Shown here: in pieces, positions 54,598-63,253 of the stretch
How positions within the stretch are numbered: the stretch's first letter is position 1
Layout of the letters: every line of letters starts with the position of its first letter
From: Coralloluteibacterium stylophorae
GTDB lineage: Bacteria; Pseudomonadota; Gammaproteobacteria; Xanthomonadales; Xanthomonadaceae
Reading direction: 5' to 3'
Assembly: GCF_018122625.2 (NCBI RefSeq)
Contig: NZ_JAGQFT020000006.1
Coordinates: 186,001 to 250,000, forward strand
DNA length: 64,000 nucleotides
Position numbers and translations under genes: made by a program
Notes under the pieces: generated by a model
What the model was told of the DNA's origin: nothing
Database searches by the model: none
Seen by the model: only the letters and a program-made list of their open reading frames with translations

Positions 54598-57500
54598 ATG
54601 TTCGAGCACCTCGCCCCCAAGGGCACCAGCGCGTTCCAGCAGACCCCGCAGGACGTGATCGCAGCCGGGGAGCGGGAGCAGCAGCAGGAGGCCGCCGAGG
54701 CATCCTTCGTGGACCTCGCGGCCTCCTACTGGAACCAAGGCATCCCCGGCGCGCTCGGGCGCGGACTTCGCCAGTTCGCGTTCGAGAGCGATGACGAGTG
54801 GCAGTTCCCCGCGGACCTCTCCTCGCACCTCAAGCAGTACGGCGTGTCGGAGGAGCAGGCGCCCCTCCTTTACAAGGCGCGCTCCCAGGAGCACCTACTC
54901 GAGCTGACCTCCTACGCGCTCGAGAACCAGGACGACGCGAAGCTCAAGAGCCAGTTCGGCTTTTGGGGCAACCTCGCGGCCTCCGCGACCGACCCGGCGA
55001 TGCTGCTGGCGGATGTGGCCTCCGCTGGCCTGGCACACTCCGCCACGGCCGGGCGGGCCATCAACGCGGCCCGTGCAGCTACGACGGGCGCCACGGTCAA
55101 CGCCGCCGGCACGGCCGCCGCCAGCACCTTCAACCCCGAGATGGGGGCGCGGGATGTCCTGATGGACGCCGCGGCTGGCTTCGCGTTCGCGGGTGTCCTG
55201 GGGGCACGCAACGGTGCCAAGTTCGACGAGATGGGCGCCGTGCGGCGCGGCAACGCCGCGTTCGAGGCGGAGATCAAGGCGGCCGCCGCGCCGCCCGATG
55301 ACTCGCTGTCCGCGGCGCGTGTCGCCGAGACCTCGCCCGACGTGCTGCCCGGCCTCAACCGCCTGCATCGCGAAGGTCCCTCCGACATGGAGCGCCTGGA
55401 CGCGGCGCAGCAGGAGGCGGGAGTCCGCGGCCGGTTCCTCAACGCCCGCCTGGACCTCTCGGCATCCTTCGGCAAGTCCAAGTCCCCTCTGGTCCGCTAC
55501 GTCGGCCGCCAGCTCGTCCGGGATGGCGTGGGCTACACGGATCGCAACCTCGCGGTGACCGAGGCCGCCAGCGAGTTCTCCCGGCGCCACACCGCGACCG
55601 TCGAGACCGAGTTCATGGCGAGCATGAACGCCGCGTGGCAGAGCGCGGCCAAGGCACTCAACGTCCGCGCAAGCGACGACGTGCAGCGCCGCGTGTTCAT
55701 GCACGAGGTCGGTCGCGCCGTGCGCGGCGCCGATGACGTGTCGCCCCAGGCACGGGCCGCGGCGTCCGTGGTCGCCAAGACCAACTCGCGCCTGCTGAAG
55801 CTCGCGCAGGAGACCGGCGTGCAGGGCTTCGAGAACATCGCCGAGAACGCCAACTACCTCCAGCGCGCCTTCAGTCCCGAGGGATACCACCGGGTCTTCG
55901 GCGAGATGGGCGTGACCGAGGACGAGTTCCTCGAGCAGGTCCTCAAGCCGGCCATGCGCAAGGAGTGGGAGAAGCGGCTCGGCGCAGAGGCAGTCGAGAA
56001 GAACCGCCAGAACGTCGAGGCGTACCGCGGCACCTCCGATGGTGTCCGCAAGGCGCGCGAGGCTCTAGACACCACCCGCGCACAGCTCAGTGCCGCCAAG
56101 GAACGCCTGGACGCGCTGGAGGCGAAGGCCGACACGCCCACGAAGAACAAGCTCTGGAAGAAGGCGCGCGACCGCAAGCGCGAGAACGCGCGCCGCCAGG
56201 TGCAGAAGCTCGACACTCTGCACCGCCGCCGGCAGGACGAGTACGGCAGCGCGGTGCAGAAGGAGCGAGACTCGGGCTACGCCGAGCGCGAGGCTGGCAT
56301 GGTCTCGGACGGCATCGACGACAAGCTGCTGGACGCCGTGGCGCGCGCCTGGCTCAAGCGGGGCCAGAAGGTCGCTGAAGGCGACTACGAGTCCGGCGTG
56401 ATCCGCGGACTGGACGAGGACGACATCGACGCGCTCGACGAGCTGCTGACCGACCTCGAGCCCGCGAAGCGCCAGGAGGTCCTGAACCTCCTGAAGAAGG
56501 GCTCGGATGGCCCGAGCAAGTCCGACCGCGCCAAGCGCCGCATCGACCTCGACGAGACCTTCCGCACCACGGTCACCCGTGAGGACGGCTCGACCATCGA
56601 GGTCGGCATCGCGGACCTACTGGACAACGACGTGGAGCGCGTGACGCACCACTACATCCGCGAGATGGTCGGCCAGTCCGCCCTCGCGGACCGGGTGGGC
56701 GTCAAGAGCCCCTCGGAGTTCCGCAGGCTCCGGAAGCAGGTCGAGGAGGAAGCGAAGCGGTCCGGCGACGCCGTTGCCAAGACCCTCGAGCACTTCGACC
56801 TCGCGGTCCGCGCGATCCGAGGCCAGTCCACTGAGAAGAACCCGCACACCGCATGGAGCCGCGCCGGACGAATGCTGCGCGACGTGAACTTCGTCCGCAC
56901 CATGAACCAGGCCGGCTTCTCGATGTTCGCGGAGGTCGGCCCGATGCTGGCCCAGGTGGGCGTCAAGAACTTCGTCCGGTCGATCCCCTACGCCTCCTCG
57001 GCGTTCAAGCGGATGCAGAACGGCACCTTGGCGTCCGAGGAAGCCCGCGTGCTCGAGTGGCTGTTCGCGCCCGGCACCGGGATGCTGCGCAACCCGCCGT
57101 GGCTTCGGCTCGACGAGGGCGTGCTGGCCGGCAACTTCCGGCCCGGCAACCGCGGCGCGGACGTGCTCGACAACGGCCTGCAACGGGCCAAGCACGTCAC
57201 GAACATCCTGAGCGGCCTCGGCCCCCTCAATGCCGTCTTTCAGCGCATGGCGGGCCACGCGAGCCTGTACCGCCTGATGGACCTCGCCAAGAAGCCTTCG
57301 CTCTCCGCAGCGGAGACGAGGCGCCTGAGGAACCTCGGGCTCGACGAGGGCGCCCAGCGGGAGCTGTTCGACTACCTCAAGGGTCTCGGCAGCATCCGCG
57401 ACATCGACCCTAACGCGCTGTCCTTCAACGCCCGAGAGCGAGTGGCGGCGACCCTGCACCGCATGGTCACCCACCAGATTCTCGAGGGCGACGTGGGGGA

Positions 57501-58095
57501 CACGCTCGCAGTCATGCACTCGCCGGTCGGCAAGCTGGCCTTCCAGTTCCAGACCTTCGTCGTGCAGAGCTACACGCGGCACTTCCTCCACTCCGCGGCC
57601 AACCTCGACGACTGGCGCACGTGGGCGATGCTCACGACCTCCTTCGGGATGGCCGGCATCGGCTGGAGCGCCCGCACGTACCTCAACACCATCGGGGACG
57701 AGGAGCAGCGCAAGCGACAGCTCACGATGGCGAACCTCGCCAAGTCCGCCTTCCAGCAGTCGAGCTGGGCGAGCGTGCTGCCGGCGGCGTGGGACACGAT
57801 CTACTCGGACATCCTCCAGAACGACCCGACGTTCCGCTACGGCCGCTCCACCGGCCTGGACACCGGAATCGGCGGCATCCCGTCCATCGACCTGATGAAG
57901 AAGCTCTACTCGCTGCCCGGAACGGCCGTCTCGGCCGCTCGCACGGACCGCGAGGTGACGCAGCAGCAGTTCCAGGACGCATGGCGCGTGATGCCGTGGA
58001 ACAACCTGACCGTCGTGCGCAACATCGCGAACGCGGTCGCCCGCGAGCTGCCGAAGGAAGACGAAGGTCGCCTGGAGGATCGCGAGGACAACTAA
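54598..58095 (+). CDS. internal virion protein, T7 gp16-like, without transglycosylase domain
   Basis: An 1165-residue protein starting 1 bp after gp15 (T7 gp16: 1318). The C-terminal part matches the family (TLAVMHSPVGKLAFQFQTFV, MLTTSFGMAGIGWSARTYLN) and the N-terminal third has FWGNLAASATDPAMLLADVA. The T7 N-terminal lytic-transglycosylase domain (catalytic Glu in WTESRF) is missing: the protein begins directly with a FEHLAPKGTSAFQQTPQDV linker. So cell-wall opening at entry must use another enzyme or none. A coiled coil lies near residues 480-560. Confidence 0.87.
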   Translation: MFEHLAPKGTSAFQQTPQDVIAAGEREQQQEAAEASFVDLAASYWNQGIPGALGRGLRQFAFESDDEWQFPADLSSHLKQYGVSEEQAPLLYKARSQEHLLELTSYALENQDDAKLKSQFGFWGNLAASATDPAMLLADVASAGLAHSATAGRAINAARAATTGATVNAAGTAAASTFNPEMGARDVLMDAAAGFAFAGVLGARNGAKFDEMGAVRRGNAAFEAEIKAAAAPPDDSLSAARVAETSPDVLPGLNRLHREGPSDMERLDAAQQEAGVRGRFLNARLDLSASFGKSKSPLVRYVGRQLVRDGVGYTDRNLAVTEAASEFSRRHTATVETEFMASMNAAWQSAAKALNVRASDDVQRRVFMHEVGRAVRGADDVSPQARAAASVVAKTNSRLLKLAQETGVQGFENIAENANYLQRAFSPEGYHRVFGEMGVTEDEFLEQVLKPAMRKEWEKRLGAEAVEKNRQNVEAYRGTSDGVRKAREALDTTRAQLSAAKERLDALEAKADTPTKNKLWKKARDRKRENARRQVQKLDTLHRRRQDEYGSAVQKERDSGYAEREAGMVSDGIDDKLLDAVARAWLKRGQKVAEGDYESGVIRGLDEDDIDALDELLTDLEPAKRQEVLNLLKKGSDGPSKSDRAKRRIDLDETFRTTVTREDGSTIEVGIADLLDNDVERVTHHYIREMVGQSALADRVGVKSPSEFRRLRKQVEEEAKRSGDAVAKTLEHFDLAVRAIRGQSTEKNPHTAWSRAGRMLRDVNFVRTMNQAGFSMFAEVGPMLAQVGVKNFVRSIPYASSAFKRMQNGTLASEEARVLEWLFAPGTGMLRNPPWLRLDEGVLAGNFRPGNRGADVLDNGLQRAKHVTNILSGLGPLNAVFQRMAGHASLYRLMDLAKKPSLSAAETRRLRNLGLDEGAQRELFDYLKGLGSIRDIDPNALSFNARERVAATLHRMVTHQILEGDVGDTLAVMHSPVGKLAFQFQTFVVQSYTRHFLHSAANLDDWRTWAMLTTSFGMAGIGWSARTYLNTIGDEEQRKRQLTMANLAKSAFQQSSWASVLPAAWDTIYSDILQNDPTFRYGRSTGLDTGIGGIPSIDLMKKLYSLPGTAVSAARTDREVTQQQFQDAWRVMPWNNLTVVRNIANAVARELPKEDEGRLEDREDN

Positions 58096-58107
58096 CCCAG
58101 GAGCCAG

Positions 58108-60045
58108 ATGGAGCAAGTCAAGCGGGGGCTCTCCTACGTGGTCTACGACTACGTGGGAGGCCCCCGGCGTTTCACCGTGCCCTTCCCCTTCCTGGACAAG
58201 GGGCACGTCTACGTCTACGCCGGGACGGACCTCGAGACCTGGCGCCGGGTCGAGTGGGTCTGGTCCGGCACCAACGAAGTCGAGGTACTCGAAGGGCAGA
58301 TCGTCGAGACCGAGCTGGTCCTGCTGGTCCGCCAGACGCCCTACGAGAACCTCGAGGTCACCTTCAGGGACGGCGCGGTCCTCCCCGCCGCGGACCTCAA
58401 CTACGTCCTGAAGCAGCTCCACTACCTGCTTCTGGAGCAGTACGACGGCAGCGGCGGTACGGGAGTCGGAGGGGGCATCAGTCTGCCCCCGGTTGACTCG
58501 GACTTCCCGGAGATCGGCCAGCTCATCGATCTCGTCTTCCAGTCGGAGACGATGCAGCTCCTCATCACGCGCATCGACGAGATCGACCTGAACGCAGCGA
58601 CGCTGCTGGAGAGCACGCTCCGCGAGAACAACCTGATCGACCTCCAGCGCAAGTACGAGGACCGCACCACCCGAGCCGAGCACCGCCTCGAGGTAATCGA
58701 GGAGTCCGACCAGAACGTTGCGCTGGAGATCACGGAACTCCAGGCGTCGTTCGACACCGCACAGAGCACCGCGGACGCTCGCTACATCGAGATCAACGAG
58801 GCCCTCGCCTCCGAGAGCGAGGCGCGGACCTTCCAGGTCCAGGACCTCCACGCGCAGTTCAACGAGAACGCAGCGAACGTGCAGACGGAGCTGGTCGCGC
58901 TCGCGAAGAAGGATGAGGTGATCGCGCAGTCCGTGGAGACCCTGAGGGGTACCGTGGGCGACAACAGCTCGGCGATCCAGAACCTCAGCCAGGTCAAGAT
59001 CACCGCGGCTCAGGCCGAGGCCATCGCCACCACCAAGCTCCAGTCCTTCTCGTCCACGTCCTTCGCGCAGCTCGAGCAGCGGTTCCAGACGTTCGCCTCG
59101 GACACCGAGGGCACCTTCGGGGAGTGGAGCGCCTCCTACACGCTCCGCCTCAACGGCGGGAAGATCGGCGGACAGCCGGTCATCGCCGGGCTCGGGCTCG
59201 GCCTCAATGCTTCCGGCGGCTCCGACCTCATCGTCATGGCCGACCGGATGGCCTTCGTCCACCCCAACTACACCTCAGGCGGCGCACTGGCGTCCCTGAA
59301 GTACCCCTTCGTCGTCGGACAGGTCGGCGGGCAGAGTACGGTCGGAATCAACGGCGCGCTGATGGTCGATGGGACGATCCAGGCGCGAGCGATCAAGACG
59401 AACACATTGTCCGCCCTGACAGCCAACGCAGGCGAGATCAACGGCGGCACGTTCCGCACCTTCCAGCTCGACGCCAACGGGAACATCAGGAACCCTTCCG
59501 AGTTCCGGGTCGAGATCACCAACGACCCGAATGATCCCTGGCCCTTCTGGATCGGCTCCGGCGTCAAGAACGCGAACAACGCCGTCATCAGCTTCGGTCG
59601 AGACGGCACTGCCAGCTTCGATGGCGACGTGCGCGCCCCGAATATCCGGGACCAGCTCCAGGCCATCGCTCCAATCGCCTGGGTCGGATCGATCAACCCC
59701 AACGGCGGAGTGACGATGGAAGTCACCCGCTTCACCCTCCCCGGCCCCGTCCGCGCAGGCGAGCGCCACCGGCCCATCGTCATGGCGTCGCTGAACGTGC
59801 AGAACGTCTCCAGCGATAACGGCGTGTTCCGGACCATCACGCAGCGCCTCGCCGGAAGCACTTGGGTTACTGTCCACGAAGGGCAGCTCAACCAGGGCGG
59901 AGGCATGGGTATCAACCACGCCCTGAGCTTCGTACTTTCTCCGACCGATCAGACCGAGACCTACCGCATCTGCGTGGTCGAGGTCGAGCACGGCGAGCGC
60001 GTGCGAATCCAGGGGATCAACGGTTTCGTAATCGGAGTTCGATGA
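58108..60045 (+). CDS. tail fibre protein: T7 gp17-type anchor plus lambda-J-like (DUF1983) region
   Basis: A 645-residue protein. Residues 1-130 match the T7 fibre N-terminal anchor (YVVYDYVGGPRRFTVPFPFL, LLVRQTPYENLEVTFRDGAV). A long helical/coiled-coil region follows to about 330. Residues ~330-480 resemble the DUF1983 region of siphophage host-specificity protein J (IAGLGLGLNASGGSDLIVMA, VDGTIQARAIKTNTLSALTA). The C-terminal 150 residues are beta-rich and should bind the receptor. It looks like a chimera of podo- and siphophage parts. Confidence 0.82.
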   Translation: MEQVKRGLSYVVYDYVGGPRRFTVPFPFLDKGHVYVYAGTDLETWRRVEWVWSGTNEVEVLEGQIVETELVLLVRQTPYENLEVTFRDGAVLPAADLNYVLKQLHYLLLEQYDGSGGTGVGGGISLPPVDSDFPEIGQLIDLVFQSETMQLLITRIDEIDLNAATLLESTLRENNLIDLQRKYEDRTTRAEHRLEVIEESDQNVALEITELQASFDTAQSTADARYIEINEALASESEARTFQVQDLHAQFNENAANVQTELVALAKKDEVIAQSVETLRGTVGDNSSAIQNLSQVKITAAQAEAIATTKLQSFSSTSFAQLEQRFQTFASDTEGTFGEWSASYTLRLNGGKIGGQPVIAGLGLGLNASGGSDLIVMADRMAFVHPNYTSGGALASLKYPFVVGQVGGQSTVGINGALMVDGTIQARAIKTNTLSALTANAGEINGGTFRTFQLDANGNIRNPSEFRVEITNDPNDPWPFWIGSGVKNANNAVISFGRDGTASFDGDVRAPNIRDQLQAIAPIAWVGSINPNGGVTMEVTRFTLPGPVRAGERHRPIVMASLNVQNVSSDNGVFRTITQRLAGSTWVTVHEGQLNQGGGMGINHALSFVLSPTDQTETYRICVVEVEHGERVRIQGINGFVIGVR

Positions 60046-61805
60046 GCACAGACCTCCCCGTAACAAACGCGGGCCTCGCGGCGCGCGTGTCCGCTCTCGT
60101 GGACAGCTTCCAGCGGTACCTCACGGAGTCCATCGCACTCCTGACGAACCCCTCGGGAACCGTGACGATGACCGACGCCGTGGGCGTGGTCCACACGCTC
60201 CCGAGTTACCCCGGCCTCGTCTCGAATATCCAGGCCTACCTCGACCCCCTCGACGGCGCCGTGGAGGCCACAAGCCTCTCTGCCGCCCAGGCGCTTGCCT
60301 CGGCCAACGCCGCGTCCGAACGGGCGCAGCAGGCCAGCTCGAGCGCGCAGGAGGCGAGCACGGCGGCCGACGAGGCGGCTGCGTCTACCGTGGACGCCGA
60401 GGTAGCGCAGGCCGCGGCCTCGGCCGCCAAGGAGGAGGCGCGGCGCTTCAGGGATACCGCAGGAGTCCACAAGGACGCCGCGGCTTCCTCGGCATCCGAC
60501 AGCGAATCGAGTGCCGCCCTGGCCGGGCAGTACGCCGACAACGCTGGCTTCAGCGCCGCGGCGGCCGGCACTTACAGCGAGTCCGCGGAGGCCGACGCTG
60601 AGGAGGCTCGCCAGTGGGCGAACGCTCCGCAGAACACCGAAGTCACTCCCGGCGAGTACAGCGCGAAGCATTGGGCGCTGTTCGCACAGGACACGGCAAC
60701 GGGAGCCATGATCTATCGGGGCTCGTGGAACGCGAGCAGCGGGACGTACCCGGCCTCGAACAAGGTCGGCGACCTGTTCAAGGTGTCCGCTCCCGGAACC
60801 GTCGGCGGAGTCTCCTACTCGACCGGCGACCAAATCATCCGAAACGATGTGGGGGGCTGGGACAAGATCGACAACACTGAAGCCGTGACATCAGTGGCAG
60901 GCCGGGTTGGTGACGTGAAGCTGGTCGCGTCTGATATTTCCTCCGGAACTTTCGATGCGCCGCGAATCCCCAGCCTGCCTGTATCAAAAGTCTCTGGGCT
61001 CCAGGCCGCCCTGGACGCGAAGCTATCGAAGACAGGACAGCAGGCCGTTACTGGAACCACCACGTTTGAGGGCGATACCGCGGCACCGAATCTGTACGTG
61101 AAGCGCACAGGCAGTCAATCGAAGAATGCGCATATCGGATACACAACCTCAGCCGGCGGGGGAACGGTGTACGCGGGCATTGGTAACATCACTGACACGG
61201 CGTTCTGCATCGGCAGCTCAGAGAACCTTACTGCTTCGGCTACGTCCTTCTACACCGACACGCAGTCAGGCGATGCGGGCGTCGCGGGTAACCTCGTTCT
61301 CCGTTCGTTAGCGACGATCTCCGCAGCGAATCTGACTAGCTCCCGCGCCTTCGCATTGCCGAATAAGCCCGGCACGTTCGCTATGACGAGCGACCTGTCA
61401 TCGCTGGCCGCCGCTGACCACGCTCATTCTATTGGGGACGTGTCTGGACTTCAGGAGGCTCTCAACGAGACAGTAAAGAGAAACGGCGCGGAGACCATCT
61501 CTGGGACAAAGAATTTTACCCATCAGCTTATTGCAGGAGCTGGAATCACTTCGTCCGGTGACTTCAATTTTGCAGCAGGCAGGCTCCGCGCCGGCTCCTC
61601 GGCCGTGGTGCTGTCCGGGAACCCAGGCAATGTCTATCTCCGGCCTGCCGGAGACACATCAACCTTTGGCCAGGTCGTCGTCACGGCCGAGGGCGCGTTC
61701 ACCCACGGCGGAGATACGGTTCTGACCTCGCCGCAGGCGTCGAAAGTCTTCGTGCAGTCCTCGTCTCCCTCGAGCCCCTCCACGGGCGACCTCTGGATTT
61801 GGTAG
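60042..61805 (+). CDS. second tail fibre/receptor-binding protein
   Basis: A 587-residue protein overlapping the first fibre by 4 nt. Ala/Ser/Glu-rich helical repeats occupy residues ~80-210 (AAQALASANAASERAQQASS), then a WANAPQNTEV collar-like segment, the fibre motif SVAGRVGDVKLVASDISSGTFD and beta repeats to the end (VFVQSSSPSSPSTGDLWIW). From about 60900 to 61700 the DNA is visibly poorer in G+C, with codons such as TTA, AGA and ATA that are rare elsewhere, indicating a recently acquired host-range module. Confidence 0.78.
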   Translation: MSTDLPVTNAGLAARVSALVDSFQRYLTESIALLTNPSGTVTMTDAVGVVHTLPSYPGLVSNIQAYLDPLDGAVEATSLSAAQALASANAASERAQQASSSAQEASTAADEAAASTVDAEVAQAAASAAKEEARRFRDTAGVHKDAAASSASDSESSAALAGQYADNAGFSAAAAGTYSESAEADAEEARQWANAPQNTEVTPGEYSAKHWALFAQDTATGAMIYRGSWNASSGTYPASNKVGDLFKVSAPGTVGGVSYSTGDQIIRNDVGGWDKIDNTEAVTSVAGRVGDVKLVASDISSGTFDAPRIPSLPVSKVSGLQAALDAKLSKTGQQAVTGTTTFEGDTAAPNLYVKRTGSQSKNAHIGYTTSAGGGTVYAGIGNITDTAFCIGSSENLTASATSFYTDTQSGDAGVAGNLVLRSLATISAANLTSSRAFALPNKPGTFAMTSDLSSLAAADHAHSIGDVSGLQEALNETVKRNGAETISGTKNFTHQLIAGAGITSSGDFNFAAGRLRAGSSAVVLSGNPGNVYLRPAGDTSTFGQVVVTAEGAFTHGGDTVLTSPQASKVFVQSSSPSSPSTGDLWIW

Positions 61806-62255
61806 GTGACCCTGCGGCGCCGCTCCGGCTCCTCGTGGGTAGACACCACGCAGGTTCGCCGCCGGTCCGGGTCTTCCTGGACGGATGTTCAGACCGTCAA
61901 GCGATGGTCGGGCTCCGCCTGGGTGACCGTGTGGACCAACCTCACGCTCGCGCTTTCCGGAGGCACCTCCTCTCTGACAGGCGTAGGCGCGTCGGGCTCC
62001 GTCTCCGCCACGGCCACCGCGTCGCCCTCAGGCGGCTCAGGCTCCTACAGCTACTCCTGGTCTCGCGCCAGCGGTGACTCGGGCATCTCCATCAACAGCA
62101 CGACTTCCGCCTCCCCCACGTTCTCCGCGGTCTGCCAATCCGGCGTCCCGCGCACCGCCACCTGGCGCTGCACGGTGACCTCTGGCGGCGTATCCGTCAG
62201 CGAGACCGTGACGATCACCCTCACCTTCTTCAGTCGCGACACCGATCCCGTCTGA
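61806..62255 (+). CDS. repeat-containing Ig-like tail-associated protein (149 aa)
   Basis: GTG 61806 follows the fibre stop directly. Residues 2-44 hold three short repeats (RRRSGSSWVDTTQV, RRRSGSSWTDVQTV, KRWSGSAWVTVW). The rest is Ser/Thr/Gly-rich and beta-type (SGSYSYSWSRASGDSGIS, TWRCTVTSGG), like an Ig/PKD domain. It could be a fibre tip or decoration protein. Function not established. Confidence 0.65.
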   Translation: MTLRRRSGSSWVDTTQVRRRSGSSWTDVQTVKRWSGSAWVTVWTNLTLALSGGTSSLTGVGASGSVSATATASPSGGSGSYSYSWSRASGDSGISINSTTSASPTFSAVCQSGVPRTATWRCTVTSGGVSVSETVTITLTFFSRDTDPV

Positions 62256-62271
62256 CGCACCTCCCAAGGAA

Positions 62272-62547
62272 ATGACCACCAAGACCCAGCTCATCGTCTG
62301 CCTTCTCGCGGCAGGCGCTGGGATCGGCGTGGGCCGCTACCTGGCCTCCGACGAACCCTTCAACGCCCGCAAGGCCCTCGGGCACGCCCTCCTCTCTGGA
62401 GGTCTCGGCGTGTGCGCCGCGGCCTCGCCGCTGATGTTCCCCGGCATCAGCACCGAAGCGCAGGTCGGCCTGGCGTGCGTGCTGTCCTCCCTCGGCGCCT
62501 CGGCGCTCAAGGCCGTCTTCAACAAGTTCGTGGGAGTCAAGGCGTGA
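62272..62547 (+). CDS. putative holin
   Basis: A 91-residue membrane protein: hydrophobic segments at residues ~6-22 (LIVCLLAAGAGIGVGRYL), ~38-52 (LLSGGLGVCAAASPLMF) and ~66-80, with a basic C-terminus (FNKFVGVKA). It occupies the T7 gene 17.5 (holin) slot before the small terminase. It would open the inner membrane at lysis. AAGGA sits unusually close to ATG. Confidence 0.75.
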   Translation: MTTKTQLIVCLLAAGAGIGVGRYLASDEPFNARKALGHALLSGGLGVCAAASPLMFPGISTEAQVGLACVLSSLGASALKAVFNKFVGVKA

Positions 62548-62789
62548 GCAAGGCCACCAAGGACGCGCTGAACTCCCTGCATGGGGCGCTGGCCGAGAAG
62601 CTGGCCGACGCCATCGACGAGATGAGCCACGAGACCAAGGGCCTCGCGGCGATCCTCAACGTGGCCCGACAGTTCCTCAAGGACAACAACATCGAGGCGA
62701 CGGCCGCGCCGGGCTCGCACATGGCGAACCTCGCCAACAAGGTCGCCGAATTCCCCTTCGACCCTGAGCGGGACGCGCCGCTCAACTGA
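62544..62789 (+). CDS. terminase small subunit, T7 gp18-like
   Basis: An 81-residue protein from GTG 62544 (T7 gp18: 89). LAEKLADAIDEMSHETKGLA and AAILNVARQFLKDNNIEATA are typical of podoviral small terminases. It recognises concatemeric DNA for packaging. It overlaps the holin by 4 nt. Confidence 0.85.
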   Translation: MSKATKDALNSLHGALAEKLADAIDEMSHETKGLAAILNVARQFLKDNNIEATAAPGSHMANLANKVAEFPFDPERDAPLN

Positions 62790-63253
62790 TGCGGAGCGAC
62801 GCAGTTTCCCCTGGTGTACCCCGGAGCGATCCGGGGTACATGAGGGCGTGGTACGCCGCCAACAGGCGGCACGGGGTCGAGTCGAGCCGCGCCTACCGCG
62901 TGGAGAACTCCGACACCATTTCCACGGCTCGGAAGGCGTCCCGACGTGCAGACCCGCGGCGCGAGATGCTTACGAACGCCAAGCGTCGAGCTGCGCGCAA
63001 GGGCCTCCCGTTCGCCCTGACGCTGGAAGACATCCGCATCCCGGCGAACTGTCCGGTCCTCGGGATTCCCTTGGAAGTCTGCGGGAAAGCCTTCAGCGAC
63101 CGCTCGCCTTCTCTGGACAGACTCGTCCCCTCCCTTGGCTACGTGCCGGGAAACGTCGAGGTCATTTCCAACCGGGCGAACCTCCTGAAGCGCGACGGGA
63201 GCCTTGAGGAAGTCCGCGCCGTCCTCCGCTACATGAAGGCGCGCTGTGGCTGA
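62789..63253 (+). CDS. HNH/endonuclease VII-like protein (copy 2, next to terminase)
   Basis: A 154-residue protein inserted between the small and large terminase genes. The C-terminal half matches the protein at 40974: NCPVLGIPLEVC, SPSLDRLVPSLGYVPGNV, SNRANLLKRDG. The N-terminal 60 residues (YMRAWYAANRRHGVE) form a basic extension. Probable free-standing homing nuclease or a packaging-associated HNH protein of the kind found beside terminases. Confidence 0.72.
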   Translation: MRSDAVSPGVPRSDPGYMRAWYAANRRHGVESSRAYRVENSDTISTARKASRRADPRREMLTNAKRRAARKGLPFALTLEDIRIPANCPVLGIPLEVCGKAFSDRSPSLDRLVPSLGYVPGNVEVISNRANLLKRDGSLEEVRAVLRYMKARCG

